A model generated the notes under the pieces. That model was not told the DNA's origin and made no database searches. It worked only from the letters and a program-made list of their open reading frames with translations. A program made the translations under genes and the position numbers. From Pycnococcus provasolii (lineage: Eukaryota > Chlorophyta > Pseudoscourfieldiophyceae > Pseudoscourfieldiales > Pycnococcaceae), in contig OW568897.1 in the NCBI GenBank assembly GCA_938743325.2, positions 310,001 to 374,000 on the forward strand: 64,000 bases of DNA. Direction: 5' to 3'. Every line of letters begins with the position of its first letter. Positions within the stretch are counted from its first letter, which is position 1. This document shows, one piece after another, positions 1 to 9,336 of the stretch.

Positions 1-1
1 A

Positions 2-1105
2 GATGGCGCGCCGACGGGTTCCGTTGGTCGGCACCTCATGGAGATTGTGAACGAGCTTCTCGAGTACGTCACGGACACCGTCGACGTGTACCTCAGCCGC
101 CTCGCGATACGGTGCATCGGCAAGATTCTTCTCGCCGACGAGGCGGAATCTGGCAGCGAGGACATGGGCATGCTCGTGGAGCGTCTGATGCTGCTACTTT
201 CCGACGACCTCGGGCACAACAGCGGCGGATCAGACGGCGTGGAGCCCATCGTCGGCACGCACGTTTCCAGCGAGTGCATCGTCGTCCTGCGAGACGTTCT
301 GCGTAAGTCTCCCACGCTCTTTGCGACGCACTGCCGCGACGTCGTCGCGTCGTCGATGCCCGACGACATGCGGCTGCTGCCATCCGCACAGGCGCGCGCC
401 GCCTACGCGTGGATGCTGGGCGAGTTTGCGGACGAGCTGCCCAATGCACCGTACGTGCTCGAGGACTACGTGGTTTCCGAGGATGACGACGACGAAGGCG
501 AGGCGTCCTCGTCGCCGATGGCATCGGAGGAGAGCGCCGCGGTGAAGCTGGAGGTGCTCACTGCGCTCGCGAAGATGTTCGTGCTGCGTCCCGGGGAGGC
601 AACGCGCGCTCTAAATGCGGGCCTGACGCTGGGTGTTGCTGACGAGAACTTGGACGTTCGAGGGCGTGCCGTGCACCTTCTTCGCCTGCTCGAGGATGGC
701 CTGTCGCCGACGGGCGCTGGCATGGACGCGATCGGGCGCGTGGTGTGGGGCGGCCGACAACCAGGCGAACGAAGTGGCGTACGTGTTCGCGTTTCCGACG
801 ACACGTCGGGATCGAAGCTCGACCGCATCTTCCGCGAGTTTAACTCGCTGTCCGTGGTGTACCGCAAGCCCGCGAGCTCGTTCGTGTCGACGGCGATGAT
901 CGACGAGGGCCTTGGTATCGCGGCGGGCGGTGCCACGTCGGAGGCTGCGGCACAGCCGAAGGGTGCAGCTGAGGAGGCGGACCTCCTTTCGATGGAGGAC
1001 ACGAACCTCCTCGTGCTCGAGGAGCCATCGTCAACACCGGACGTCGCAACTGCCGCTGGCGACACGAGCGGCGTTGCAAGTGGGATTGACTTGTTGTCGT
1101 TGTAA
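2..1105 (+). CDS. AP complex beta subunit, AP-4 beta-like (5' end outside window)
   Basis: Adaptor-complex large beta subunit for vesicle coat assembly at the trans-Golgi/endosome. The frame is open to the left edge, so the N-terminal trunk is missing. An internal ATG lies at 38, but the helical-repeat trunk clearly continues upstream. Visible are the beta-adaptin features AYAWMLGEF (matching IWIVGEY in AP-1/2), a helical repeat after an acidic insert, and EFNSLSVVYRKPASSF near the trunk end, which is closest to what I recall of plant AP-4 beta. After the trunk comes only a short hinge (about 85 residues) with LLVLEE and two DLL motifs, which resemble clathrin- or ear-binding motifs. There is no C-terminal appendage (ear) domain. 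AP-1/2 beta is the alternative assignment. The stop is 31 bp from the convergent POP5 stop. Confidence 0.8.
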   Translation, partial: DGAPTGSVGRHLMEIVNELLEYVTDTVDVYLSRLAIRCIGKILLADEAESGSEDMGMLVERLMLLLSDDLGHNSGGSDGVEPIVGTHVSSECIVVLRDVLRKSPTLFATHCRDVVASSMPDDMRLLPSAQARAAYAWMLGEFADELPNAPYVLEDYVVSEDDDDEGEASSSPMASEESAAVKLEVLTALAKMFVLRPGEATRALNAGLTLGVADENLDVRGRAVHLLRLLEDGLSPTGAGMDAIGRVVWGGRQPGERSGVRVRVSDDTSGSKLDRIFREFNSLSVVYRKPASSFVSTAMIDEGLGIAAGGATSEAAAQPKGAAEEADLLSMEDTNLLVLEEPSSTPDVATAAGDTSGVASGIDLLSL

Positions 1106-1136
1106 TGAAATAGTGGCTACATTTGATACAAACGTT

Positions 1137-1625
1137 CTATGCACGGTTCAGCTTTTTGAGAATCTGCCTAGCGATACGTTTTCTTTGCACTTCGCACGTT
1201 CGCGCGCTGCCGCACACGGCGAGTGTCTGCATGATAACAGGCTGCGCGCACAAGTTGTTGATGAACGTGAGGCAAGCGCGCACTTCTGCGTGTTGTTTCG
1301 CGGCACATTTCACCACAGCCGTAGACGTCTTTGCGTCAAAGTCACGCACACTGAGCGTGGCTAGAGCATATCCCGCGCCCACATCTCCAAAGTTCGCCTG
1401 GATTGACGCACGGATCGCTTGGAAGAGCAGGGATGACCCTGAGGAGGACGAACCAGCCGCACGACCACCACCCGCACCACCACCATCCGCACCACCACCA
1501 CGGGACATCTCACGAGGCACGAGCAAACCACCTATTCCACTACCACCACTAACACCACCACCTAGAAGTCCAAGTGATGACGAGAACAGTAAACGCACGA
1601 CGAAGAAACGGTGCTTCTTCTTCAT
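1137..1625 (-). CDS. POP5: RNase P/MRP protein subunit POP5
   Basis: Small protein subunit of RNase P and RNase MRP, acting in tRNA 5' and pre-rRNA processing in the nucleus/nucleolus. The 162-residue product begins KKKHRFFVVRLLF, the usual POP5 first strand. It then has a Gly/Ser-rich insert (about residues 15-65) that is longer than in animals or yeast. The Pop5 core follows: an AIRASIQANFGDVGAGY segment, then LATLSVRDFD and VVKCAAKQHAEVRACLTFI. I chose the ATG at 1625 because it fits the family start; the frame stays open further upstream but only into a repetitive leader. The leader (1676-1760) carries repeated TTTCGGGTTTTG motifs. It is convergent with the adaptin gene. Confidence 0.85.
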   Translation of the reverse strand: MKKKHRFFVVRLLFSSSLGLLGGGVSGGSGIGGLLVPREMSRGGGADGGGAGGGRAAGSSSSGSSLLFQAIRASIQANFGDVGAGYALATLSVRDFDAKTSTAVVKCAAKQHAEVRACLTFINNLCAQPVIMQTLAVCGSARTCEVQRKRIARQILKKLNRA

Positions 1626-1675
1626 CGAGCGCCGCCACGGACAATGATGAAAGTGGAAATGGAGGAGGAACATGA

Positions 1676-1760
1676 AAGGGAACAGGGGGAGACGGGAACA
1701 AACCCCGAATACAAAACCCGAAACAAAACCCGAAACAATAAAAAACAAAACCCGAACCAA
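1676..1760 (-). repeat. TTCGGGTTTT-type leader repeat upstream of POP5
   Basis: Read on the minus strand this leader contains several copies of TTCGGGTTTTG, with a TTAGGG-like variant (AATTAGGGGTT on the plus strand) beside it. It lies 50-135 bp upstream of the POP5 start. Similar motifs occur before the genes starting at 24275 (minus) and 34677 (plus). A regulatory role is inferred. Confidence 0.45.
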
Positions 1761-1982
1761 TTAGGGGTTGGCACAAACGCCTACTCTTAATAATGACATA
1801 CCCATAGAGAGAGAAGAGAAGAGAAGATATCTGGTTTGATTTTGATATTATGTTGTGTCCCAAAAATACGCCTCAAAGAGTCACGTTTGTGTTACTTTGC
1901 GTTGTTTTACTAAAAATAAGATGACCCGTCCTGAATTTTAGGAAAAATAGGCTCTCTTTATAAGCAGTGTTCGTCCTAAAGG

Positions 1983-3538
1983 TTATAGCGGAAACGCGCG
2001 CTCGTCATCCGCGAGCGCAAAATAAGGATTCTCCTCGCTCGGACGGAACTTGATTCCCGTCAGCACGAAAAATGTCAGCGTCGCGAGCTCGCGAGCCGCG
2101 TCGCTCACCCAGATGTACTCGAACGGCATCGTCGAGCGGAGCAGGTACACGACGATGCGCGTGAAGTAGATGTACGAAACCACCATCACGTAGAACTGGC
2201 GGAACAGCGTCAGCTTGACGACGTTGCGCGCAGCCTTGCCGTCCGTCGCAGCCGCCTCGCGCAGGTGCTTGATGGTCCACACGATGGGGAAGAGCACCGC
2301 GCAGCAGCAGATGATATCGAGCAGGTGGAACACGTCGCGCCACGTGAACCAGCCCTTCGCTGCCGGCGTATTCTCGTCAAGCACAACCGTGGCAATGTTA
2401 GCAATCACCTGCAGCGGGAGAACGAGCATCAGCACGTTCTTCTCCTTCTCCGCGAGGAACGGCTTGAGGAACGACCAGCCCGTGGCGATCATGATGACCA
2501 CCGTGAAGAGCGTCAGGCTTCGGAATGCGGTGAACACGTAGAACGCGATGCGCCAGTCGTGCGGGTCGCCGGTGGTGCGGATCATGTGGTACCGTCCAGC
2601 CTGGCTGAGAAGGCTGAGCGTCTTGAACACCACCAGGAGGAACATCATGATGTGGATCTTGAGCGAGTTGGCTCGCTCCTTAAAGATGACAAGACCCCAG
2701 AGCGTGGCTGCCACCGCCATGAGCACGAACATGACCATGTAGAGTGTCGGCAGAAGCGCCTCTCCGACGCTGAGGTAGTCGCGCACGCCGTTCGGTCCTT
2801 CGTTGTACAGCGCGACGCGCACGGACGCGGAGATGACCGCGCCAGGTTGGCAGTTGGCGAAGAAGAGGCTGTACTCTCCACCCTTGTCAGGTGAGATGCG
2901 GTTCACGTATTCAAACTTTCCGTCCATGCCGCGCTGAGCGTCCATTTCCTGGAAGGTGAACAGCCTGTCGATGTTCTGGTTGTCGAGAACGCATCCACCC
3001 TCCGAGAGGTCATCCTACGAAGTGAGAAAAAGGAAGAAGAAGTTAGTCTTTTTTGTCTTTTTTTTTGTCTTTCTTTTGGAGCTTATGATGGGAAGGTGAC
3101 GATCACCCAAACTCCATTCTTTTCAAGTGCGTTTTCCCTCCTCCCTAGACTTGGAGGAAAGGCAGTTGAAGAAAAGGCAAAAAACCAAAAAGCAAACATC
3201 GGAGCACCAAAACGCCAAAATCCAAACCACGAAAAGCGAAGGATGAAAGCGTGACGTACCTCAAGTTGCGCCTCAGCTTCTGCGGTGGTAATAAAGAATC
3301 CGATTTTCGCTTTATTCGCCGCCGGTGCGTTTTCTGGCAAAAAGATCTTGTCATCCGAGACTTCAACTTCGATCACACCGTTCGGTCCAAATCCAAACGG
3401 ACGTGCGACTAAAATGACCGTGCGGTCATCTTTCGACAAGTGCGTGTGTGAGACGTGTCCTTGAGCACCCACGAGGAGGGAAGATAAAAGGACCAAGAAA
3501 AGACCGCACAACCCAGACGAAGAAGAGCACGACGCCAT
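1983..3538 (-). CDS. GPR107/LUSTR-type seven-transmembrane protein, two exons
   Basis: Lung seven-transmembrane receptor family (GPR107/GPR108; plant CAND6/7 type), Golgi/endosomal membrane proteins with a lumenal N-terminal domain. Exon 1 is 3260-3538 and exon 2 is 1983-3014. The 245-nt intron has GT at 3259 (GAG|GTACGT) and AG at 3015, a CTAAC-type branch site and a pyrimidine tract. Splicing is phase 0 and gives 436 residues, a normal plant-like length. Exon 1 encodes a signal peptide (LCGLFLVLLSSLLVGAQG) and a lumenal beta domain (VILVARPFGFGPNGVIEV). Exon 2 begins DDLSEGGCVLDNQNIDRLF, then carries the seven helices (about residues 205-410) with conserved KIHIMMFLLVVFKTLSLL and the late YIYFTRIVVYLL segments. 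Start: ATG at 3538, just before the signal peptide. Confidence 0.87.
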
Positions 3539-4072
3539 GATATGCCACAGGGGAACACCCACAAGAGTACGGCGTCGAAGATGGAGATCGAGATTTCGAG
3601 CGAGGGTCCCCGGGGGCAGGCCGGTTTACATACGCAGCGGAGAAAAACCCCGGGGGGTCCCTCCCTGTGCACGCAGATGCGCATGGAAGGGCTCCCGGCC
3701 CGGGGCCCCGGGGCCCCGGAGGTCCCGCCCGGGCAAGGGGGGGGGAGGGGTCGAATCCCTAGCCCTAACTACTCATAAGATAGTTCTTAGCAAGGGGAGA
3801 GAGCTAACCCTAACCCTAACCCTAACCCTAACAGGTTCCCTCGCAGTCCCCTCGCCCCCTCCTCCTCGGGGGATCGTTCTTGAAGTGTTTGAACGTCCCT
3901 CCTGAGCCTCCTCTATCGCCTTGCCCCACTTTAGTCTACAAAGTCCCGCGGCCCCTTGAGGCATTCTTTTCCCTCCCTCCCTTGGGAAACGCTTGAGGAG
4001 GCCCGTGCAAGCTCCGTGCAAGCTCTCATTCTCATTCCCGGGAAGCCTTGCCTCCTAAGGTAGTTCTATCAT
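3539..4072. other. Head-to-head interval GPR107/IFT25: GC-rich palindromic stretch and CCCTAA array
   Basis: No gene seen. The interval separates two divergently transcribed genes. Around 3690-3750 there are runs of CCCGGGG/GGCCCC that are locally self-complementary, followed by a G run. A perfect CTAACC array lies at 3804-3832. This should hold both promoters. Confidence 0.6.
3804..3832 (-). repeat. Telomere-type TTAGGG array (about 5 units)
   Basis: Nearly five perfect copies of CTAACC (TTAGGG on the minus strand) between the divergent GPR107-like and IFT25 genes, about 240 bp from the IFT25 start. Confidence 0.9.
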
Positions 4073-4474
4073 ATGTCTGAAGTCGCTTCCGCTTCCAGTG
4101 GTGCGAAGGTCGTATTGGCCACGTGCTGCGATGATAAACACCCTTTTTTTAACGTCCTCGATAACGACGAAGGCACGTTTATGAGTACAACAGGCATGTA
4201 CCCGCACGAACTCGTCGTGCAACTTGCCAAGCCGTGCGCCGTATCGAAAATTAAAATGATGACGACGAACGTGCGAAGGCTCGTGCTCGAAAGAGGGGAT
4301 AGCCTCGACCGTTTCGAGAAAGTATTTGATATCGAACTACCTGACCGCGCGGGAAGGCAGCAGAGCGAGACGCACCAGGTGAACTTCAACGCGGCGTTCG
4401 TGAAGTTCACCATTGCAAGCGGGTGGGACCAGTTCGCGACCGTGCACAGGCTGAACGTCACCGGCGATGCGTGA
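4073..4474 (+). CDS. IFT25: Intraflagellar transport protein 25 (HSPB11-like)
   Basis: IFT25 is a subunit of the IFT-B complex that moves cargo in cilia/flagella, paired with IFT27. The 133-residue product covers the whole family length. Recognisable positions: ATCCDDKHPFFNVLDND, then FMSTTGMYPHELVVQL (family: FWTTTGMFPQEF), and the C-terminal VKFTIASGWDQFATVHRLNV (family: LRFIIVSAFDHFASVHSV). It is a single jelly-roll (discoidin-like) domain with no signal peptide. It is intronless, with the start at the first ATG. Its presence implies the organism retains ciliary machinery, together with the BART-domain gene at 47.4-48.1 kb. Confidence 0.88.
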   Translation: MSEVASASSGAKVVLATCCDDKHPFFNVLDNDEGTFMSTTGMYPHELVVQLAKPCAVSKIKMMTTNVRRLVLERGDSLDRFEKVFDIELPDRAGRQQSETHQVNFNAAFVKFTIASGWDQFATVHRLNVTGDA

Positions 4475-5064
4475 GGATAGTACAGAACCTGTGCATGCAA
4501 GGTGTGTATACCTTGTGTAAGCTCATGTTGTAACATCAACAAGAACATCTTGTCCCAAACAACCTTAAGGTCAACCCACTCTCCACTTAAAGGTCACCTT
4601 CCCCCTCCAGTTGGTTTGTTGTTGAAGATGTTCTTACATACATGCTCTCACTTGAGTTGAGGCCACACCTGCCCCACACAAGTCCCCCTAACCCAAAGCA
4701 GAATCGTCCTTTAGACTGCTTTAGCCACTACGCTAATGCGGTGGAACCACGCCATCACGAACCACGCAAAAACGACGCCATTATGCCACGGCGCTTAGCT
4801 AACCCTGGGTTCTTATTACCGAGGGGGTTGTTAGCTGGCTGTTAGGGTTGTTAGCTGTTAGGGTTGTTAGGGTTAGGGTTGTTAGGGTTCGGATTCGGGT
4901 TTCGGATTAGGGTTAGGGTTACAGGGCGCCGCGTTCGTGATCCGGGTCCTTTCCACGTCACTTTCTAAAAAAAGGCCATTTAAAACGGTCCGAGTCATCA
5001 GCACACGGCGCCGCCGCCGCCGCCTCATTTTCACAATCAGCTGACTGATATCACGTGTATATAC
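4475..5064. other. Intergenic between IFT25 and plastid-type unknown; TTAGGG cluster
   Basis: No coding frame supported. The left half is AC-rich 3' flank of IFT25. The right half contains imperfect TTAGGG repeats (4841-4920), spaced by GTTAGC and CGGATTCGGG variants, ending about 145 bp before the next start codon. Confidence 0.5.
4841..4920 (+). repeat. Imperfect TTAGGG cluster
   Basis: Several GTTAGGG units interrupted by GTTAGCTG and by TTCGGATTCGGGTTT. It ends 145 bp upstream of the start at 5065. Confidence 0.8.
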
Positions 5065-5868
5065 ATGGCGCCTCTCCAGTCCTCCTTTCACAGGCTCAGC
5101 TCACCCTCCTCTGCCTCTGGATCTGGGTCTTCACTATCACTATCAAGAGTTTCGCGTGCTTATAATAGGTGGTGGTGTAGGTCGATCTCCACATCTACGT
5201 CTCGTGTGTGTTCTCTTAGTGGTGTCTCATCACATTCGTCTACAAGGCGGCTTGCACTGTTTGCGTCGTCAGGGAAGGGGTTTGGGGGATCGGCGCAGTC
5301 ACAATCAAGTGGTGGTGGTGGTGCTTCTGGTGAAAATAAGAAGACTACGCCCTCCTCTTCTTTTCACGCGAGGTCAGCAGATGACGAGAAGCGTGTCGAG
5401 AAAACGAACATACTTGCCGCTGTCATGCAGTCGAAGCAACCCGCGCATACCGCGGCGCAGTTCGTCGACCAGATGGATGCGAACTTCTTCGAAAGCGCGC
5501 AGGCGTTCGCCGCGCTAGCGCAGAGGGAAAACAACAAAGACGCATACGACTACATCACGCGAGCGATAAGCGTGTGCCTCTCGGCGAAAAATAGCAACCT
5601 GAGACCGGAACTAAGGCTGTTCAACGAAGTTGCCAGTGTCAGCGACTCGAAGGAACGCGCGCGTATCCTAACCAGCAATAGGCAGCACCTCAGCGACGGG
5701 TACTTCATCAGCGTTGTCGAGGAAGTCGTACGGGACCTGGCAACGACGGTTGAAAATGCACCCGCACTCGCGGGGGAAAACGCACGCAAAAATCTTGACC
5801 GCGCGAGGAGCATACTCAGTGAGGCTCGTGCGGTAGTCAAGGACGGCGCGAGCGACAAGGCGGCTTGA
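5065..5868 (+). CDS. Probable chloroplast-targeted protein of unknown function
   Basis: I do not recognise this 267-residue protein. The first 75 or so residues are rich in Ser, Arg and Ala with few acids (MAPLQSSFHRLSSPSS...), typical of a chloroplast transit peptide. A Gly/Ser linker follows. The remainder (about 105-260) is an alpha-helical domain with FVDQMDANFFESAQAFAAL, NNKDAYDYITRAISVCL and a C-terminal LDRARSILSEARAVV helix. No membrane segments or Cys motifs. Start: the first ATG, about 145 bp after a TTAGGG cluster. It is convergent with the HECT ligase (102 bp between stops). Plastid location is an inference from composition only. Confidence 0.7.
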   Translation: MAPLQSSFHRLSSPSSASGSGSSLSLSRVSRAYNRWWCRSISTSTSRVCSLSGVSSHSSTRRLALFASSGKGFGGSAQSQSSGGGGASGENKKTTPSSSFHARSADDEKRVEKTNILAAVMQSKQPAHTAAQFVDQMDANFFESAQAFAALAQRENNKDAYDYITRAISVCLSAKNSNLRPELRLFNEVASVSDSKERARILTSNRQHLSDGYFISVVEEVVRDLATTVENAPALAGENARKNLDRARSILSEARAVVKDGASDKAA

Positions 5869-5970
5869 GAGCTTTTTTGGTTTTGCTCTGTTTGATTTTT
5901 TCTTCTACCCTACACAATCCTCATTCGTTTCATGGAATGTGTTGTTACAATCATATGACCACTTTCCTAC

Positions 5971-8900
5971 CTACGAAAGGTCGAACCCGGCACCGCTCTG
6001 CGCCGCGTAAAGAAGCTTGTCCCTCAGAACGCCCTCGTCGCGGTAAGGAGGTAGCTTCAGCAGATTCATGCATGTCGACGCACTTGGCAGGCGCGTGATC
6101 TCGCCCGTGCCAGTGGAGCCTCCGTCCATGCTGCGGTGGATGCAAAACTTCGGCTCGAGAGCGCCAAAACCCAAGACGGGTGCGCGGCTGCACGCAGTAG
6201 CAAACTTCAGCACAGCCTTACGCTCGTCTGCAGACATGCCATCCATCACACGCCAGAACAACTTCACGACGTCGTGGCCGTCCGAGTAACCGCCGCCGTA
6301 CGTCGTTTGCCTGCGCCAGTCAGATACGTCCACCGAGCCGCCATCCGCATCCGCGCCGGCTATGAGCACCTGTAGCTCACGCTCGTCGAACATGCGCAGC
6401 CACATGGGATCCACGACGTCGCTCATGCCTCGAAGGAATGCCGCGCTCTGATTTTTCAGAGCGACATTCAGCCTGAGGTGTGCGACGAGGTGAATGTACC
6501 GCAGCTTGTTTTCACTTGTCACCGCCACGTTCTCGCCATCGGGGATGAGCGGAGCCTCTTCGACCTCGGCACCCGAGCGGCTTGCCGTGAAGGTCAAACT
6601 GAGGTCGCGAGCATCGCCAGAGTACCTCTGCAGGAATTTCAAGCTCTTGTACATAGCGCCATCGAGGCTTGGCAGGTCGTCGAGGTCATTTGCACGGCGA
6701 CCCAAGATCTTCGTCAGAAAGAAGCTTGCAAATGGCAGGTCAACAAGAACCTCCTCATACAGCGCCTTGCCAATGACGCGTCCCAGGAATGAAAAGTACG
6801 CGAGGTGGTCGGCACCGACGTCCACGTCACTCTTCGGGTTCGGGTAGAGCTCGTGATTGTCCGTCTCGCAGAACAGGCCACGGCCGGGCGCGAAGGCGTC
6901 TTTGGTGAGTTCGCCGATGAAATCCTTGAACAGCCCACCACCATCAATGCCCGCCTCCGCAACGCCATGCTCGTTCTTGAAGGCAATCCGCATCTGCCGC
7001 TTCCATCCCGTGGACGTGAGCTTGTTCAGTTCACGGAACCCATCCTCGAGCAGCTGACCGCGTTGCACGTGCACGTGACTCGGAGCCTGGAAGATTGGGC
7101 CCGCACGTTCTTCCTCCTCTTCGTCCTCCATCCACATGGCCGGATCGAATCCTAACGCCCGAGGCTGAAAGCGTGCCCGATTTGCCGCATCCATCTGCAT
7201 CTGCATGCCACGCCGGCGCGCCTCCTCGCGATCGCGTGATACCAGACCACGGAAAATGCGCACGCGGTCCAGAAATGGTAGCAAGAACGGTGCACGTCGG
7301 AGCAGGCGACGCACTTTCTTGGCAAGAGGTTCGCGCAGCCCCAGTGCAGTGGCGGTCGTACCGGGAGATGATGTAGATGTCGACGGCGAAACGCCCGTGA
7401 CAGCCGCTGCGGCAAGGTCCAGCGCGGCACGGGAGTCGCCGAGGTTGATGACGTGCGGCTGTGCGTAAAAATCTCCGCGATCGACGAATGCACGCTGGTC
7501 GTTGACACGCCTTAGCATGCCCATGACGCGTCCGAGCCAGAGGATGAGCTGGCGGTAAAGCGCGTAAACGCTCGCATTGTGGGGTGACGCAGACGACGGA
7601 GAAGCTTCGTTGGCACTTGCCACGGCGAAAGGATCGTCGGAGCACCATGCTAAGTCGCCGTCCTCGTCGTCGACGTCGTCATCGTCGACGTCGCTGTCGT
7701 CGTCGTCGACGACGCCGCCGCCACCGCCACCGCCAACCCGACCGTCGTCGCCGAGCACCCACTTTTCGCTCTCCGTCCACAACAAACGCTCGAGCGACGT
7801 GCGGCACACGCCAACCACAACTGCCGCATCCGATGGCGGGAGCAGACTGCGCGAGGCATGGATCACAGCACCGTTGCCCCCAGATGCCGATGATCTCGTT
7901 TCGCCGGCGGCGAAGAATTCTTCGACGTCGCACGTCGCAAGGCGGTAGGCGTAAAGTCGGCAAAACACGAGGAGCGCTGCGGCGCCGTGCTGCCAATTCT
8001 TCGACCTTGAAGTATGCTCGTCGTCCATTTCCATCGGCGTCGGCATCGTGTGAGCAGCTGTCATTGTAGACGCATCAACGGTGTTGGCGCGTGTCGGCCA
8101 TGTACCCGAGGCGAAGCAGGCGGCGCACGCTGTCCAAATCTGCACGACCAGGCTCTTGCCGGAGATTGGATCGACGTGAAACGCAAGCTGTGTAAGCATC
8201 TGCGAGCGCGCGGCGGGCGATGGTGCCGCGGCGAGCACCACGAGCACCACGCGTGCCGCCGCGAGTGCGACGGCACCTCCAGAAGCCGTGGCACGCGCGG
8301 CGCACCATCCTACGAGCGACGCGTCCACCAGAGCACTCTTACCGCCTCTGACTGCGCCGGCAGCGTCTGCGAGCGCGTGCATGAGCGCAGCATTTGTCTG
8401 CGGCGACGCCGTGTCACCCGTCGCGCGTACAATGTCGGCCAGATTCCCGATCAAGGCTAAGCCTTCCGCCGTGCGCCGTGCGCGCGTATCGCCGTCTACG
8501 GACGACGACGACGACGACGGCTCGTCCAGTCGCCTGGCTGCCGCGCTGGCCGCTGCCGCGCCTGCGAGCCTCTCGAGTGCGTTTGCGTGGTTTCCGGCTT
8601 TTGTTAGTGCCGGTATCAGCGCGTCGGCGGCGAACTGTGGAATCACGAGCATGGCGTCAGCGAGCGCATGTATATCCTTGGTTGTTGTTATTGTGGGAGG
8701 CGTGATGCGCAGAAATGCCGCGCACACGTCCGCCGCGGCTGTTCGAACGACGTCCTTGCAGTCCATCGTTTGCGCGTGTGCCACAGCCTGTGCGAGTGGC
8801 GCGAACAGTTTTTGTGCACGAGCGGTGCGCACGAGCGCCGCCTCTGCGTGCGTGTTTGTCAGTAGTTTCGCGATTCCGTCGACAGCGTCGATTGGCGCGT

Positions 8901-9336
8901 ACGTCAAGATTTGTATGAGCATACGCAGATACGTCGCGACTTTTATGTGATTATCCAGCTCAGATAGAGATGGGGAAATGTGCACGAGAGCTGCTGCGAT
9001 GTCCTCATGTGTGACAGCGCGAGAGTCTAAAACGAATGCCATGAAAAGAGCACGAATAAGTCCAGAACCCTGCTGTGGCTGTGACTGTGACGACGCATGG
9101 GAATTTCGAAAAAACAACAGACATTCACGCGTGATTCGAATGCGCGCCAAGAATCCCCGAACCCACTTCTGCATGATAAGTGCCGACGACGACCTTAACT
9201 TCAACGAACGGCGTAGTAATCTCTCGAGACGGGCTTTCTCAAGGAGAGACGACCGGTCATCTTCCCCACTACGACCACGCAGAGAGACAGACGAACGACC
9301 ACCATGGAAGCCTCCTGAGCCGCCGCCTCGAAACAT
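5971..9336 (-). CDS. HECT E3 ubiquitin ligase, UPL6/UPL7 (UBE3B/C) type
   Basis: Accepts ubiquitin from an E2 as a thioester and transfers it to substrates. The 1121-residue, intronless product has the plant UPL6/7 layout: a short Arg/Ser N-terminus with LRGRSGEDDRSSLLEKARLE, one IQ calmodulin-binding motif (IMQKWVRGFLARIRI, about 54-70), a long helical middle, an acidic Asp run (about 530-550), then the HECT domain from about 740. HECT landmarks are the KQMRIAFKNEHGVAEAGIDGGG segment (shown in part), GRVIGKALYEE and the catalytic loop STCMNLLKLPPY, which places the thioester cysteine at Cys1089. The start matches the family N-terminus. The opposite strand carries long GC-driven open frames with no family features. 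Confidence 0.92.
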   Translation of the reverse strand: MFRGGGSGGFHGGRSSVSLRGRSGEDDRSSLLEKARLERLLRRSLKLRSSSALIMQKWVRGFLARIRITRECLLFFRNSHASSQSQPQQGSGLIRALFMAFVLDSRAVTHEDIAAALVHISPSLSELDNHIKVATYLRMLIQILTYAPIDAVDGIAKLLTNTHAEAALVRTARAQKLFAPLAQAVAHAQTMDCKDVVRTAAADVCAAFLRITPPTITTTKDIHALADAMLVIPQFAADALIPALTKAGNHANALERLAGAAAASAAARRLDEPSSSSSSVDGDTRARRTAEGLALIGNLADIVRATGDTASPQTNAALMHALADAAGAVRGGKSALVDASLVGWCAARATASGGAVALAAARVVLVVLAAAPSPAARSQMLTQLAFHVDPISGKSLVVQIWTACAACFASGTWPTRANTVDASTMTAAHTMPTPMEMDDEHTSRSKNWQHGAAALLVFCRLYAYRLATCDVEEFFAAGETRSSASGGNGAVIHASRSLLPPSDAAVVVGVCRTSLERLLWTESEKWVLGDDGRVGGGGGGGVVDDDDSDVDDDDVDDEDGDLAWCSDDPFAVASANEASPSSASPHNASVYALYRQLILWLGRVMGMLRRVNDQRAFVDRGDFYAQPHVINLGDSRAALDLAAAAVTGVSPSTSTSSPGTTATALGLREPLAKKVRRLLRRAPFLLPFLDRVRIFRGLVSRDREEARRRGMQMQMDAANRARFQPRALGFDPAMWMEDEEEEERAGPIFQAPSHVHVQRGQLLEDGFRELNKLTSTGWKRQMRIAFKNEHGVAEAGIDGGGLFKDFIGELTKDAFAPGRGLFCETDNHELYPNPKSDVDVGADHLAYFSFLGRVIGKALYEEVLVDLPFASFFLTKILGRRANDLDDLPSLDGAMYKSLKFLQRYSGDARDLSLTFTASRSGAEVEEAPLIPDGENVAVTSENKLRYIHLVAHLRLNVALKNQSAAFLRGMSDVVDPMWLRMFDERELQVLIAGADADGGSVDVSDWRRQTTYGGGYSDGHDVVKLFWRVMDGMSADERKAVLKFATACSRAPVLGFGALEPKFCIHRSMDGGSTGTGEITRLPSASTCMNLLKLPPYRDEGVLRDKLLYAAQSGAGFDLS

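Noticed and set aside
3740-3770. tRNA T-arm-like GGTCGAATCCC
   Set aside because: No acceptor stem, D-arm or anticodon arm can be built around it.
3804-3832. Chromosome end or telomere remnant
   Set aside because: Similar short arrays occur in nearly all promoters with normal genes on both sides, so this is not a telomere.
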